Source of the DNA: Rubrivivax gelatinosus | GTDB taxonomy: Bacteria > Pseudomonadota > Gammaproteobacteria > Burkholderiales > Burkholderiaceae_C | Direction of reading: 5' to 3' | Assembly: GCF_016583785.1 (NCBI RefSeq) | Contig: NZ_NRRU01000024.1 | Span: forward strand, 1-56,693 | Length of the DNA stretch: 56,693 bases | Shown: positions 1-7,326 of the stretch, in pieces | Layout of the letters: each line of letters opens with the position of its first letter | How positions within the stretch are numbered: position 1 is the stretch's first letter | The notes under the pieces: model-generated | Databases searched by the model: none | Told to the model about the DNA's origin: nothing | Seen by the model: the letters and a program-made list of their open reading frames with translations, nothing else | Position numbers and translations under genes: made by a program

Positions 1-58
1 GCCCCAGCCCCCTCGACCGGGCGGTGCGCCCCGGCCCGAAGGCTCGGCGCGAGCGCTT

Positions 59-1291
59 TCAGCGCAGCAGTTCGGCCAGCGTCATCTCGCCCAGGCGCGC
101 ACGCTCGCGGAAGGCCTGCGACGCGGCACCGGGCGCGAGCAGCAGCGCGTCGATCAGCGGCAGCGCGCTGGTGGCATCGGCGTCGCACAGCAGCACGTGG
201 CGCGGCGTGCCGCCTTCGTCCAGGCGCGCGACCCAGTCGAAGCCGGTCAGCAGTTCCAGCACCGGCTCGAGTTCGAGCGGGTCGGCCCGCAGGCTTTCGG
301 CCAGCGTCGGCAGCGACAGGCCATGGCCGCCGCCGTGGCGCGCGGTGGCCAGTTCCTTCAGCACGATCAGCGCCAGCTCGAAGCGGTGGCCGGCGGTCGG
401 CAGCCGGCGCACGACGCGCATCTGCAGGCTGGGCGCATAGGCCGCGATCACCGCGCCCAGCAGCACGATGACCCAGCTGAGGTAGATCCACAGCAGCAGG
501 ATGGGCAGCGCCGCGAAGGCGCCGTAGACCGAGGAGTAGGTCGGCACCTTCTCGACGTACCAGGCCAGGCCCTCCTTCGCGAACTCGAAGGCGATGGCGA
601 CGAAGAGCGCGCCGGCCCAGGCGTGGCGCCAGCGCACCGTGGTGTTCGGCACGTAGTGGAACAGGCCCGCCAGCGCCGCCGCCAGCAGCGCGAACTCGGC
701 CGCGCTCAGTGCCGCGCTGATGCCGCCGGGCAGCACGCCGACCAGCCCGCGCGAAGCCGACAGCGCGTAGGACGTCAGCGACAGGCTGACACCGACGACC
801 AGCGGCCCCAGCGTCAGCGCCGCCCAGTAGACCAGCAGCCGCTGCGCGATCGGCCGCGGCTGGCGCACGCGCCAGATCGCGTTCAGCGTGCGGTCTATCG
901 TCAGCATCAGCGCCAGCGCGGTGGCGCCCAGCACCAGCAGGCCGACCGAGCCGGCGCGGTTGGCCTGGGACGCGAACTGCGTCAGCGCACGCATCACCGG
1001 CCGCGCGATCGAGTCGGGCACCAGCGCCTGCAGGAAGTACTTCTCCAGCGCGATCTGGAACTTGGAGAAGATCGGGAACGCGGTGAAGACGGCCAGCATC
1101 ACCGTGACCAGCGGCACCAGCGCGATCAGCGTCGTGAAGGTCAGACTGCCGGCGGTGAGGCCGAGGCGGTCTTCGCGGAAGCGCTGGCGCAGCGTGCGCA
1201 GCGTGTCGAGCCAGGGCCAGCGGCGAAGGGCGGCGAGCGAGTCCTGCCACAACACGCGCAGGCGGGCCGCCAGGGCCGGAGACGATGTCAT
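59..1291 (-). CDS. YihY/BrkB-family inner membrane protein
   Basis: Predicted polytopic inner-membrane protein of 410 residues. About six membrane segments lie between residues 40 and 310. They include the family hallmark block YSSVYGAFAALPILLLWIYL followed by a Trp-Val stretch. The last ~90 residues are hydrophilic and look like a small winged-helix cytoplasmic domain. The family was once called ribonuclease BN; that activity belongs to another protein (RNase Z), so no enzymatic role is assigned. The start at MTSSPALAARL is the only plausible one: the longer open frame upstream is low-complexity Gln/Arg/Gly sequence that runs antisense through the divergent gene. No Shine-Dalgarno sequence precedes the start. 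Its true substrate or function is unknown. Confidence 0.88.
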   Translation of the reverse strand: MTSSPALAARLRVLWQDSLAALRRWPWLDTLRTLRQRFREDRLGLTAGSLTFTTLIALVPLVTVMLAVFTAFPIFSKFQIALEKYFLQALVPDSIARPVMRALTQFASQANRAGSVGLLVLGATALALMLTIDRTLNAIWRVRQPRPIAQRLLVYWAALTLGPLVVGVSLSLTSYALSASRGLVGVLPGGISAALSAAEFALLAAALAGLFHYVPNTTVRWRHAWAGALFVAIAFEFAKEGLAWYVEKVPTYSSVYGAFAALPILLLWIYLSWVIVLLGAVIAAYAPSLQMRVVRRLPTAGHRFELALIVLKELATARHGGGHGLSLPTLAESLRADPLELEPVLELLTGFDWVARLDEGGTPRHVLLCDADATSALPLIDALLLAPGAASQAFRERARLGEMTLAELLR

Positions 1292-1312
1292 GCTGGATAT
1301 GATGCCAGCATG
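1289..1312. promoter_or_regulatory. Perfect dyad holding both divergent start codons
   Basis: Eight-base arms CATGCTGG (1289-1296) and CCAGCATG (1305-1312) form a perfect inverted repeat around the spacer ATATGATG. The CAT in the left arm is the start codon of the minus-strand YihY gene, and the ATG in the right arm starts the DUF2069 gene. The coding regions are therefore only 18 bp apart. Neither gene has an obvious ribosome-binding site. The symmetry is directly visible; a role as operator or leaderless promoter pair is inference. Confidence 0.5.
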
Positions 1313-1687
1313 GTTTCCCCCGCCGTCCCCGATGCCGTCGTCCGGCAGACCCGCGCGCTGGCCCTGGCCGCGCTGATCGCCCTCATCGTGCAAGGCGTCG
1401 CCTGGGAGCTGTGGATCGCGCCGACCGGCAGCGGCACGCTGGCGCTGAAGGTGCTGCCGCTGGTCGCCGCCGTGCCCGGCATGCTGCGCCACCGGCTCTA
1501 CACCTTCCGCTGGCTGAGCATGGTGCTGTGGCTCTACGTCACCGAGGCGCTGGTGCGCTCGACCAGCGAGCACGGTGCCGGCCAGGCGATGGCCGTCGTC
1601 GAGCTGGTGCTGTGCATCCTGCTCTTCACCTTCTGCTCGCTCTACGTGCGCCGGCGCCTGCGCGGCGTGAAGAAGGCGGCGGCATGA
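1310..1687 (+). CDS. DUF2069 family small membrane protein
   Basis: A 125-residue integral membrane protein of the DUF2069 family, with unknown function. Four hydrophobic segments can be read: ALALAALIALIVQGVAWELW, the LALKVLPLVAAVPG stretch, WLSMVLWLYVTEALV and VVELVLCILLFTFCSLYV. It ends in a basic tail (RRRLRGVKKAAA), which suggests a cytoplasmic C-terminus. The start ATG lies inside the inverted repeat shared with the divergent YihY gene and lacks a clear Shine-Dalgarno sequence. Its stop codon overlaps the next start (ATGA), so the two genes are translationally coupled. DUF2069 proteins are typical single-copy genes in beta- and gammaproteobacteria. Confidence 0.82.
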   Translation: MVSPAVPDAVVRQTRALALAALIALIVQGVAWELWIAPTGSGTLALKVLPLVAAVPGMLRHRLYTFRWLSMVLWLYVTEALVRSTSEHGAGQAMAVVELVLCILLFTFCSLYVRRRLRGVKKAAA

Positions 1688-3087
1688 ACGGGTTGCTGGA
1701 CACGCTGCGCGCCGCGGTCGGCGCGGCTCAGTTGCTGACCGAAGGCGACCTGACGGCCTACGAGCTCGACTGGCGCCGCCGCTGGCGCGGCCGGGCGCTG
1801 GCGGTCGTGCGCCCGGGCAGCACGGCCGAAGTCGCCGCCGTGGTGCGCGCCTGCGCCGCGGCCGGCGTCGCCATCGTGCCGCAGGGCGGCAACACCGGCC
1901 TGGTCGGCGGCGGCGTGCCCGACGCCAGCGGCAGCCAGGTGCTGCTGAGCCTGCAGCGCCTGAACCGCATCCGCACGATAGACGCCGCCAACCTGACGCT
2001 GAGCTGCGAAGCCGGCTGCGTGCTGCAGGCAGTGCAGCAGGCGGCGGCCGAACAGGGCCTGCTGTTCCCGCTCAGCCTGGCGGCCGAAGGCAGTTGCACG
2101 ATCGGCGGCAACCTAGCGGCCAACGCCGGCGGCACCCAGGTGCTGCGCTTCGGCAACGCGCGCGAACTCTGCCTGGGGCTCGAGGTCGTGACCGCGTCCG
2201 GCGAGGTCTGGGACGGGCTGTCGGGCCTGCGCAAGGACAACACCGGCTACGACCTGCGCGACCTCTTCGTCGGCAGCGAAGGCACGCTGGGCATCATCAC
2301 CGCGGCGACGCTGAAGCTCTTCCCGCAGCCGGCAGCGGTGACGACGGCGCTGGCCGCCTGCTCCTCGCTGGACGACTGCGTCGCGCTGCTGAACCTGGCA
2401 CGCACGCGCCTGGGCGCCGGGCTCACCGGTTTCGAGGTCATGGGCCGATTCGCGCTCGATCTGGTCGCGCGACACTTCCCGGCGCTGCCGCAGCCGCTGC
2501 CGGGCGCGCCTTGGACGGTGCTGCTGGAGCAGAGCGACACCGACGGCGAGGCTGCAGCGCAGGAGCGCTTCGAAGCCGTGCTCGGCGCGGCGCTGGAGGC
2601 CGGCTGCGTCGCCGACGCCGCGATCGCGTCCAGCCTGGCGCAGTCGCAGACGATGTGGCAGCTGCGCGAGTCGATCCCGCTGGCCCAGGCCGAGGAAGGC
2701 CTGAACATCAAACACGACATCGCGCTGCCGGTGTCGGCAATTCCCGGCTTCGTCGCCGCCACCGACGCGGCGCTGGCGGCGGCGATTCCCGGCGTGCGCC
2801 TGGTGTGTTTCGGCCACCTCGGCGACGGCAACCTGCACTACAACGTGCAGGCGCCGGCAGGCGAGGATGCGAAGCGCTTCCTGGCCAAGCAGGAGCCCGG
2901 CGTCAACCGCATCGTCTACGACGCGGTCGTCGCCTGCGGCGGCTCGATCTCGGCCGAACACGGCATCGGGCAGTTGAAGCGCGAGGAACTGGCCGAACGA
3001 AAGTCGCCGGTGGCGCTGGCGATGATGCGGGCGATCAAGGCCGCGCTCGACCCGCAGAACCTGCTGAACCCCGGGCGCGTGATCTAG
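1684..3087 (+). CDS. FAD-linked oxidase, GlcD/D-2-hydroxyacid dehydrogenase type
   Basis: A 467-residue flavoprotein of the vanillyl-alcohol oxidase (PCMH) fold. The N-terminal FAD domain shows VRPGSTAEVAAVVRACAAAG, the PQGGNTGLVGGG loop, GNLAANAGGTQVLRFGN and DLFVGSEGTLGIITAATLKL. The C-terminal FAD-oxidase domain carries the metal- and substrate-binding motifs FGHLGDGNLHYN and SAEHGIGQLKREEL. Family members oxidise D-2-hydroxy acids (D-lactate, glycolate, D-2-hydroxyglutarate) and pass electrons to quinone or an electron-transfer flavoprotein. The sequence alone does not fix the substrate. It lacks the Fe-S domain of larger D-lactate dehydrogenases. It is translationally coupled to the DUF2069 gene (4-base overlap). 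The end is convergent with the DUF1178 gene, 34 bp away. Confidence 0.88.
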   Translation: MNGLLDTLRAAVGAAQLLTEGDLTAYELDWRRRWRGRALAVVRPGSTAEVAAVVRACAAAGVAIVPQGGNTGLVGGGVPDASGSQVLLSLQRLNRIRTIDAANLTLSCEAGCVLQAVQQAAAEQGLLFPLSLAAEGSCTIGGNLAANAGGTQVLRFGNARELCLGLEVVTASGEVWDGLSGLRKDNTGYDLRDLFVGSEGTLGIITAATLKLFPQPAAVTTALAACSSLDDCVALLNLARTRLGAGLTGFEVMGRFALDLVARHFPALPQPLPGAPWTVLLEQSDTDGEAAAQERFEAVLGAALEAGCVADAAIASSLAQSQTMWQLRESIPLAQAEEGLNIKHDIALPVSAIPGFVAATDAALAAAIPGVRLVCFGHLGDGNLHYNVQAPAGEDAKRFLAKQEPGVNRIVYDAVVACGGSISAEHGIGQLKREELAERKSPVALAMMRAIKAALDPQNLLNPGRVI

Positions 3088-3121
3088 CCCGAACGGCATC
3101 GCCCGCCAGCCCGGAGGGCCG

Positions 3122-3562
3122 CTACTGCAGCGGCCCCTTCAGCGCCCCGGGCAGCGGCACCGTCAGCACCTCGATGCCCTCGTCGCTGAGCGCCTGCCGC
3201 TCCTCGGGCGAGGTCTGGCCGCGGATGCCGCGGTTCTCGGCCTCGCCGTAGTGGATGCGGCGCGCTTCCTCGGCAAAACGTTCGCCGACGTCCTCGGTCT
3301 TGGCGAGCAGCTCCCGCACCGCACCCAGCCACATCGCCTGCAGGTCGGCCTCGGCCGGCGGCGCTTTCGGTGCTTCGGGCGCCGGTTCCTTGGCACCCGA
3401 CAGGTTCAGGCGCGGCGCGCTCGGCAGCCGCGTGACGACGTGGTCGCCGCAGATCGGGCATTCGACCAGGCCGCGCCCGTTTTGGTCCATGAACTCGTCT
3501 TCCGACGCGAACCAGCCCTCGAAACGGTGGCCGTTCGTGCAGCGCAGGTCCAGCACCTTCAT
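3122..3562 (-). CDS. DUF1178 family zinc-ribbon-like protein
   Basis: A 146-residue cytoplasmic protein of the DUF1178 family, found next to NUDIX and nuo genes in many proteobacteria. The N-terminus has two Cys pairs that resemble a zinc ribbon (CTNGHRFEGWF and CPICGDHVV), preceded by MKVLDLR. A Pro/Ala-rich linker (residues ~60-80) joins it to a helical C-terminal half containing the conserved IHYGEAENRGIRG block. The start ATG lies 5 bp after the stop of the upstream NUDIX gene, so the two are cotranscribed. The longer open frame upstream is the shadow of the NUDIX gene and was rejected. The function is unknown. Confidence 0.86.
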   Translation of the reverse strand: MKVLDLRCTNGHRFEGWFASEDEFMDQNGRGLVECPICGDHVVTRLPSAPRLNLSGAKEPAPEAPKAPPAEADLQAMWLGAVRELLAKTEDVGERFAEEARRIHYGEAENRGIRGQTSPEERQALSDEGIEVLTVPLPGALKGPLQ

Positions 3563-3567
3563 GCGGC

Positions 3568-4173
3568 TCAGGCGGCGGCGCCGTGCTCCGGGTCGGGGGT
3601 CCACGCGAGCGGCCAGGCACCGGCACGCCAGCGCTGCAGCCACTGCAGGCCGACGAGCGTCTTCACGTCGGGCAGGCCGTCGCTGGCCGCGAGCGCGTCG
3701 AGTTCGGCTTCGCTGAAACGCATCACCTCGACGAACTCGCCGTCGTCGAGCTTCTGTTCGCCGGCGATCAGGCCGCGGGCGAAATAGATCCAGATGCTCT
3801 CGGTCGAATAGGCGGCGGCGTTGTGGATCTCGCAGGCGAAGGCCCACTCGCGGGCGCGGAAACCCGTCTCCTCGTGCAGCTCGCGGCGCGCGCATTCGAG
3901 CGTGCTCTCGCCCGCGTCGCGTTTGCCGGCCGGGAACTCGACGATCGTGCGGCCGATCGGGTAGCGGTATTGGCGCACCAGCACGACGCGGCCGTCGTCG
4001 AGCAGCGGCACGACGGCCACCGCGCCGGGGTGGCGGATGTACTCGCGTGTCGCCGCGCTGCCGTCGGGCAGCACGACGTCGTCGCGGTGGACTTCGAGGA
4101 AACCGCCTTCGAGCAGCGTGCGTCCGCCGGTGCGGCGTTCGCGCAGGTGGCCGTCGTCGCCCGAGGCACTCAT
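3568..4173 (-). CDS. NUDIX hydrolase, ADP-ribose pyrophosphatase type
   Basis: A 201-residue NUDIX enzyme expected to cleave ADP-ribose or a related nucleoside diphosphate sugar. The NUDIX box is complete: Gly, five residues, Glu (GKRDAGE), seven residues, then RELHEETGF. It is preceded by VVLVRQYRYPIGRTIVEFPA, the typical N-terminal part of the ADP-ribose pyrophosphatase subfamily. The C-terminal stretch ELDALAASDGLPDVKTLVGL also fits that subfamily. The gene follows nuoN after a spacer containing a three-hairpin repeat, and it is tightly linked to the DUF1178 gene. In related genomes a small DUF2818 gene often sits between nuoN and this gene; I do not see one here. Confidence 0.88.
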   Translation of the reverse strand: MSASGDDGHLRERRTGGRTLLEGGFLEVHRDDVVLPDGSAATREYIRHPGAVAVVPLLDDGRVVLVRQYRYPIGRTIVEFPAGKRDAGESTLECARRELHEETGFRAREWAFACEIHNAAAYSTESIWIYFARGLIAGEQKLDDGEFVEVMRFSEAELDALAASDGLPDVKTLVGLQWLQRWRAGAWPLAWTPDPEHGAAA

Positions 4174-4227
4174 CCCTGAAACCCGGTCGAGCGCCGCGCC
4201 AGACCCTCGCCCCGCGGCGGTACGTCC

Positions 4228-4312
4228 AAGCTGCCGCCGTGGCCCGGCTCTGCCGGGCCACTGGCGGCGCCCCCTCGGGGGGGAGCGCCGAAGGCGCTAC
4301 GGGGGGGGGCCA
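4228..4312 (-). repeat. Three-hairpin intergenic repeat, copy A (after nuoN)
   Basis: Read in the nuoN sense (minus strand), this begins directly after the nuoN stop codon with a run of C. It then forms AGCGCC-TTC-GGCGCT, then a C-run/G-run hairpin (CCCCC-CGA-GGGGG), then a long stem made of GCCGCC plus GTGGCCCGGC, loop AGA, and their complements. It ends in CAGCTT. Two other copies of the same element, in the same orientation to the preceding gene, are at 9387-9474 and 54999-55079. There is no U tract, so it is not a canonical intrinsic terminator. Confidence 0.82.
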
Positions 4313-5806
4313 TCAACTCGTCAGCGCTTTGACGATGGCGTCGCGGCACATCGCCATCAGGCCACCGGGCAGCAGGCCGAAGACCAGCACCGCCAGGCCA
4401 TTGACCGCCAGCAGCGCGTTGACGCCGGTGCTCTGGCCGACGGGCGCGGTGAGCTTGGGCTCGTCGAAGTACATGAGCTTGACGATGCGCAGGTAGTAGA
4501 ACGCGCCGATCAGCGACATCATCACCGCGAACACCGCCAGCCAGACGTAGCTCTCGACATTGGTCGAGACCAGCGCCTGCAGCACCGCGAGCTTGGCGTA
4601 GAAGCCGACCATCGGCGGCAGGCCGGCGAGCGAGAACATGAAGATGCTCATCACGCCGGCGATCCACGGGCTGCGGCGGCCGAGGCCGGCGAGGTCCTCG
4701 ATCTGCTCGCTCTCGAAACCCTGGCGCGACAGCACCATGATCAGACCGAAGGTGCCCAGCGTCGTCAGCACGTAGGCGACGACGTAGAACATCGCCGAGC
4801 TGTAGGCGTTGCCGGCCGACAGCGTGTTGCCGCTGACGACGCCGGCCGACAGGCCCAGCAGGATGAAGCCCATCTGCGCGATCGTCGAGTACGCCAGCAT
4901 GCGCTTCAGGTTGCTCTGCGCGATGGCGACGACGTTGCCGAGCAGCAGCGAGGCCACCGCCAGCACGATGAACATCTGCTGCCAGTCGACCGCCAGGCCC
5001 AGCATGCCTTCGACCAGCAGCCGGATCGTGATCGCGAAGGCGGCGAACTTGGGCGCGCCGCCGATCAGCAGCGTCACCGAGGTCGGCGCGCCCTGGTAGA
5101 CGTCGGGTACCCACATGTGGAAGGGCGCGGCACCGAGCTTGAAGGCGACGCCGGCGACGACGAAGACGACGCCGAAGGTCAGCACCTCGCGGTTGATGTT
5201 CGGGTTGCTGGCGATCTGCTCGAAGACCTTGGGGATCTCGAGCGAACCGGTGGCGCCGTACATCATCGACAGGCCGTAGAGCAGGAAGCCGCTGGCGAGC
5301 GCGCCGAGCACGAAGTACTTCATCGCCGCCTCGGTGGCGACGGCGTGGTCGCGGCGCAGCGCGGCCAGCGCGTACAGCGACAGGCTCATCAGCTCCAGGC
5401 CGAGGTAGACGACGAGGAAGCTGTTGGCCGAGGTCATCACCGAGATGCCCAGCAGCACCATCAGCGCGAGCACGTAGAACTCGCCCTTCTGCATGTCGCG
5501 CGAGGCGAGCGTCGGCCGCGCGTAGGCGATGGTGGCGAGCACCGAGACGCCGGCGAAGAAGGCCAGCAGGTGGCCCATCGGGTCGGTCACCACCTGGCCG
5601 CCCATGCCGTAGGCGGTGTCGCCGATGTTGAACGAGCGCAGGTGCATGCCCGAGAACACCAGCACGCTGAGTTGCGTCAGCCAGAAGGTCGGCCGGCGCT
5701 CGGGGTCGGTAACGAAGAGATCGAGGATCGCGATCACGCAGATCGCGGCCAGCAGCCAGATCTCGGGCTGGAGGATGAGCCAGTTCATCGTGTTCATGTT
5801 CTGCAT
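4313..5806 (-). CDS. nuoN: NADH-quinone oxidoreductase subunit N (complex I)
   Basis: One of the three antiporter-like proton-pumping subunits of the membrane arm of complex I, with about 14 membrane helices over 497 residues. Visible signatures are the YLGLELMSLSLYAL helix with the buried Glu, the Lys-containing KYFVLGALASGFLLYG, and AAPFHMWVPDVYQGAPTSVT in the broken-helix region. The ATG at 5806 was chosen; a GTG one codon upstream (5809) and ATGs at 5797 and 5788 are also possible, with no strong ribosome-binding site to decide. nuoN is the last nuo gene. It lies 13 bp after the nuoM stop and is followed directly by repeat copy A. Confidence 0.97.
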   Translation of the reverse strand: MQNMNTMNWLILQPEIWLLAAICVIAILDLFVTDPERRPTFWLTQLSVLVFSGMHLRSFNIGDTAYGMGGQVVTDPMGHLLAFFAGVSVLATIAYARPTLASRDMQKGEFYVLALMVLLGISVMTSANSFLVVYLGLELMSLSLYALAALRRDHAVATEAAMKYFVLGALASGFLLYGLSMMYGATGSLEIPKVFEQIASNPNINREVLTFGVVFVVAGVAFKLGAAPFHMWVPDVYQGAPTSVTLLIGGAPKFAAFAITIRLLVEGMLGLAVDWQQMFIVLAVASLLLGNVVAIAQSNLKRMLAYSTIAQMGFILLGLSAGVVSGNTLSAGNAYSSAMFYVVAYVLTTLGTFGLIMVLSRQGFESEQIEDLAGLGRRSPWIAGVMSIFMFSLAGLPPMVGFYAKLAVLQALVSTNVESYVWLAVFAVMMSLIGAFYYLRIVKLMYFDEPKLTAPVGQSTGVNALLAVNGLAVLVFGLLPGGLMAMCRDAIVKALTS

Positions 5807-5819
5807 CACGCGGCTCGGG

Positions 5820-7295
5820 TCATTGCAGCTTCGAGGCGGCGACGTGCTTGAGCAGCTCGCCCACCGACACTTCCATCACGCTGGTGATGGGCTTGGGATA
5901 CAGGCCCATCCACAGCACCGCAGCGGCCAGCAGTGCCAGCATCAGGAACTCGCGGGAACCGATGTCCTGCAACGCCTTCACGTGCTCGTTGGCGACCGGG
6001 CCGAAGTAGACCCGCTTGACCATCCACAGCGTGTAGCCGGCACCGAAGATCAGCGTTGTTGCGGCCAGGCCGGCAACCCAGAAGTCGTACTTCACCGCGC
6101 CCAGGATGACCATCCACTCGCCGACGAAGCCGGCGGTGCCCGGCAGACCGCAGTTGGCCATCGCGAACAGCACCGCGAAGGCGGCGAACTTCGGCATGGT
6201 GTTGGCGACGCCGCCGTAGGCCGAGATCTCGCGGCTGTGCACGCGGTCGTAGAGCACGCCGATGCACAGGAACATCGCGCCCGAGACGAAGCCGTGCGAG
6301 ATCATCTGCACGATCGCGCCGGTGACGCCGAGTTCGTTGAAGATGAAGAAGCCCAGCGTGACGAAGCCCATGTGCGCGATCGACGAATACGCGACCAGCT
6401 TCTTCATGTCGCGCTGCACCAGCGCCACGAGGCCGATGTAGACCACCGCGATCAGCGACAGCGTGATGATCACCCAGGCGTATTCACGCGCGGCGTCGGG
6501 CGCGATCGGCAGCGAGAAGCGCAGGAAGCCGTAGGCGCCGAGCTTCAGCATGATCGCCGCCAGCACCACCGAGCCGCCGGTCGGCGCCTCGACGTGGGCG
6601 TCGGGCAGCCAGGTGTGCACCGGCCACATCGGCACCTTCACCGAGAACGCGGCGAAGAAGGCGACGAACAGCAGCGTCTGCACCGTCAGCGGCAGCGGCA
6701 GCTTGTGCCAGTCCTGGATCTCGAAGCTGCCGCCCGACTGGTAGTACAGGTACACCACCGCGACCAGCATCAGCAGCGAGCCCAGCAGCGTGTAGAGGAA
6801 GAACTTGAAGGCCGCGTAGACGCGCCGCTGCCCGCCCCAGACGCCGATGATGATGTACATCGGGATCAGGGTCGCTTCGAAGAAGACGTAGAACAGCAGG
6901 CCGTCGGCAGCCGAGAACACGCCGACCATCAGGCCGGAGAGGATCAGGAAAGCGCCGAGGTACAGGCCGACGCGGTCGGTGATGACCTGCCAGCCGGCGA
7001 TGACGACGATGACGGTGATGAAGGCCGTCAGTGGCACGAACCACAGCGACAGGCCGTCGACGCCCAGGTGGTAGTGAACGTTGAAGCGCTCGATCCAGGA
7101 AACGTTCTCCTGGTACTGCAGCGCCGCCGTGCCGGCGTCGAAGCCGGTGACCAGCGGGACCGTCACCAGCAGGCTGACGACCGCGCCGACGAGAGCGATC
7201 CAGCGCGCGGCGTTGGGATGGCTGTCGCGCCCGATGGCCAGCAGCACGATCCCGAAGGCGATCGGCATCCAGATCGCAAGACTCAGAAGACCCAT
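5820..7295 (-). CDS. nuoM: NADH-quinone oxidoreductase subunit M (complex I)
   Basis: A 491-residue antiporter-like membrane subunit of complex I, with 14 predicted helices and a proton channel. Diagnostic blocks are FYVFFEATLIPMYIIIGVWG with the essential Glu, RVYAAFKFFLYTLLGSLLML, VHTWLPDAHVEAPTGGSVVL and YSSIAHMGFVTLGFF. Length and motifs match the family. The start ATG at 7295 is preceded by a purine-rich AAGAGAGCAAAGA sequence that serves as the ribosome-binding site. The gene lies 31 bp downstream of nuoL and 13 bp upstream of nuoN in the same transcription unit. Confidence 0.98.
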   Translation of the reverse strand: MGLLSLAIWMPIAFGIVLLAIGRDSHPNAARWIALVGAVVSLLVTVPLVTGFDAGTAALQYQENVSWIERFNVHYHLGVDGLSLWFVPLTAFITVIVVIAGWQVITDRVGLYLGAFLILSGLMVGVFSAADGLLFYVFFEATLIPMYIIIGVWGGQRRVYAAFKFFLYTLLGSLLMLVAVVYLYYQSGGSFEIQDWHKLPLPLTVQTLLFVAFFAAFSVKVPMWPVHTWLPDAHVEAPTGGSVVLAAIMLKLGAYGFLRFSLPIAPDAAREYAWVIITLSLIAVVYIGLVALVQRDMKKLVAYSSIAHMGFVTLGFFIFNELGVTGAIVQMISHGFVSGAMFLCIGVLYDRVHSREISAYGGVANTMPKFAAFAVLFAMANCGLPGTAGFVGEWMVILGAVKYDFWVAGLAATTLIFGAGYTLWMVKRVYFGPVANEHVKALQDIGSREFLMLALLAAAVLWMGLYPKPITSVMEVSVGELLKHVAASKLQ

Positions 7296-7326
7296 TCTTT
7301 GCTCTCTTGTTGTCCGGTCGCGCGCG

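Noticed and set aside
59..1291. Naming the YihY-type gene ribonuclease BN
   Set aside because: The rbn name was transferred to this membrane-protein family by mistake; no nuclease motif is present.
4174..4312. A DUF2818 gene expected between nuoN and the NUDIX gene
   Set aside because: No open frame with that family's membrane segments is present; the space is taken by repeat copy A and ~50 bp of plain sequence. My memory of the usual gene order is not certain enough to call this a loss.
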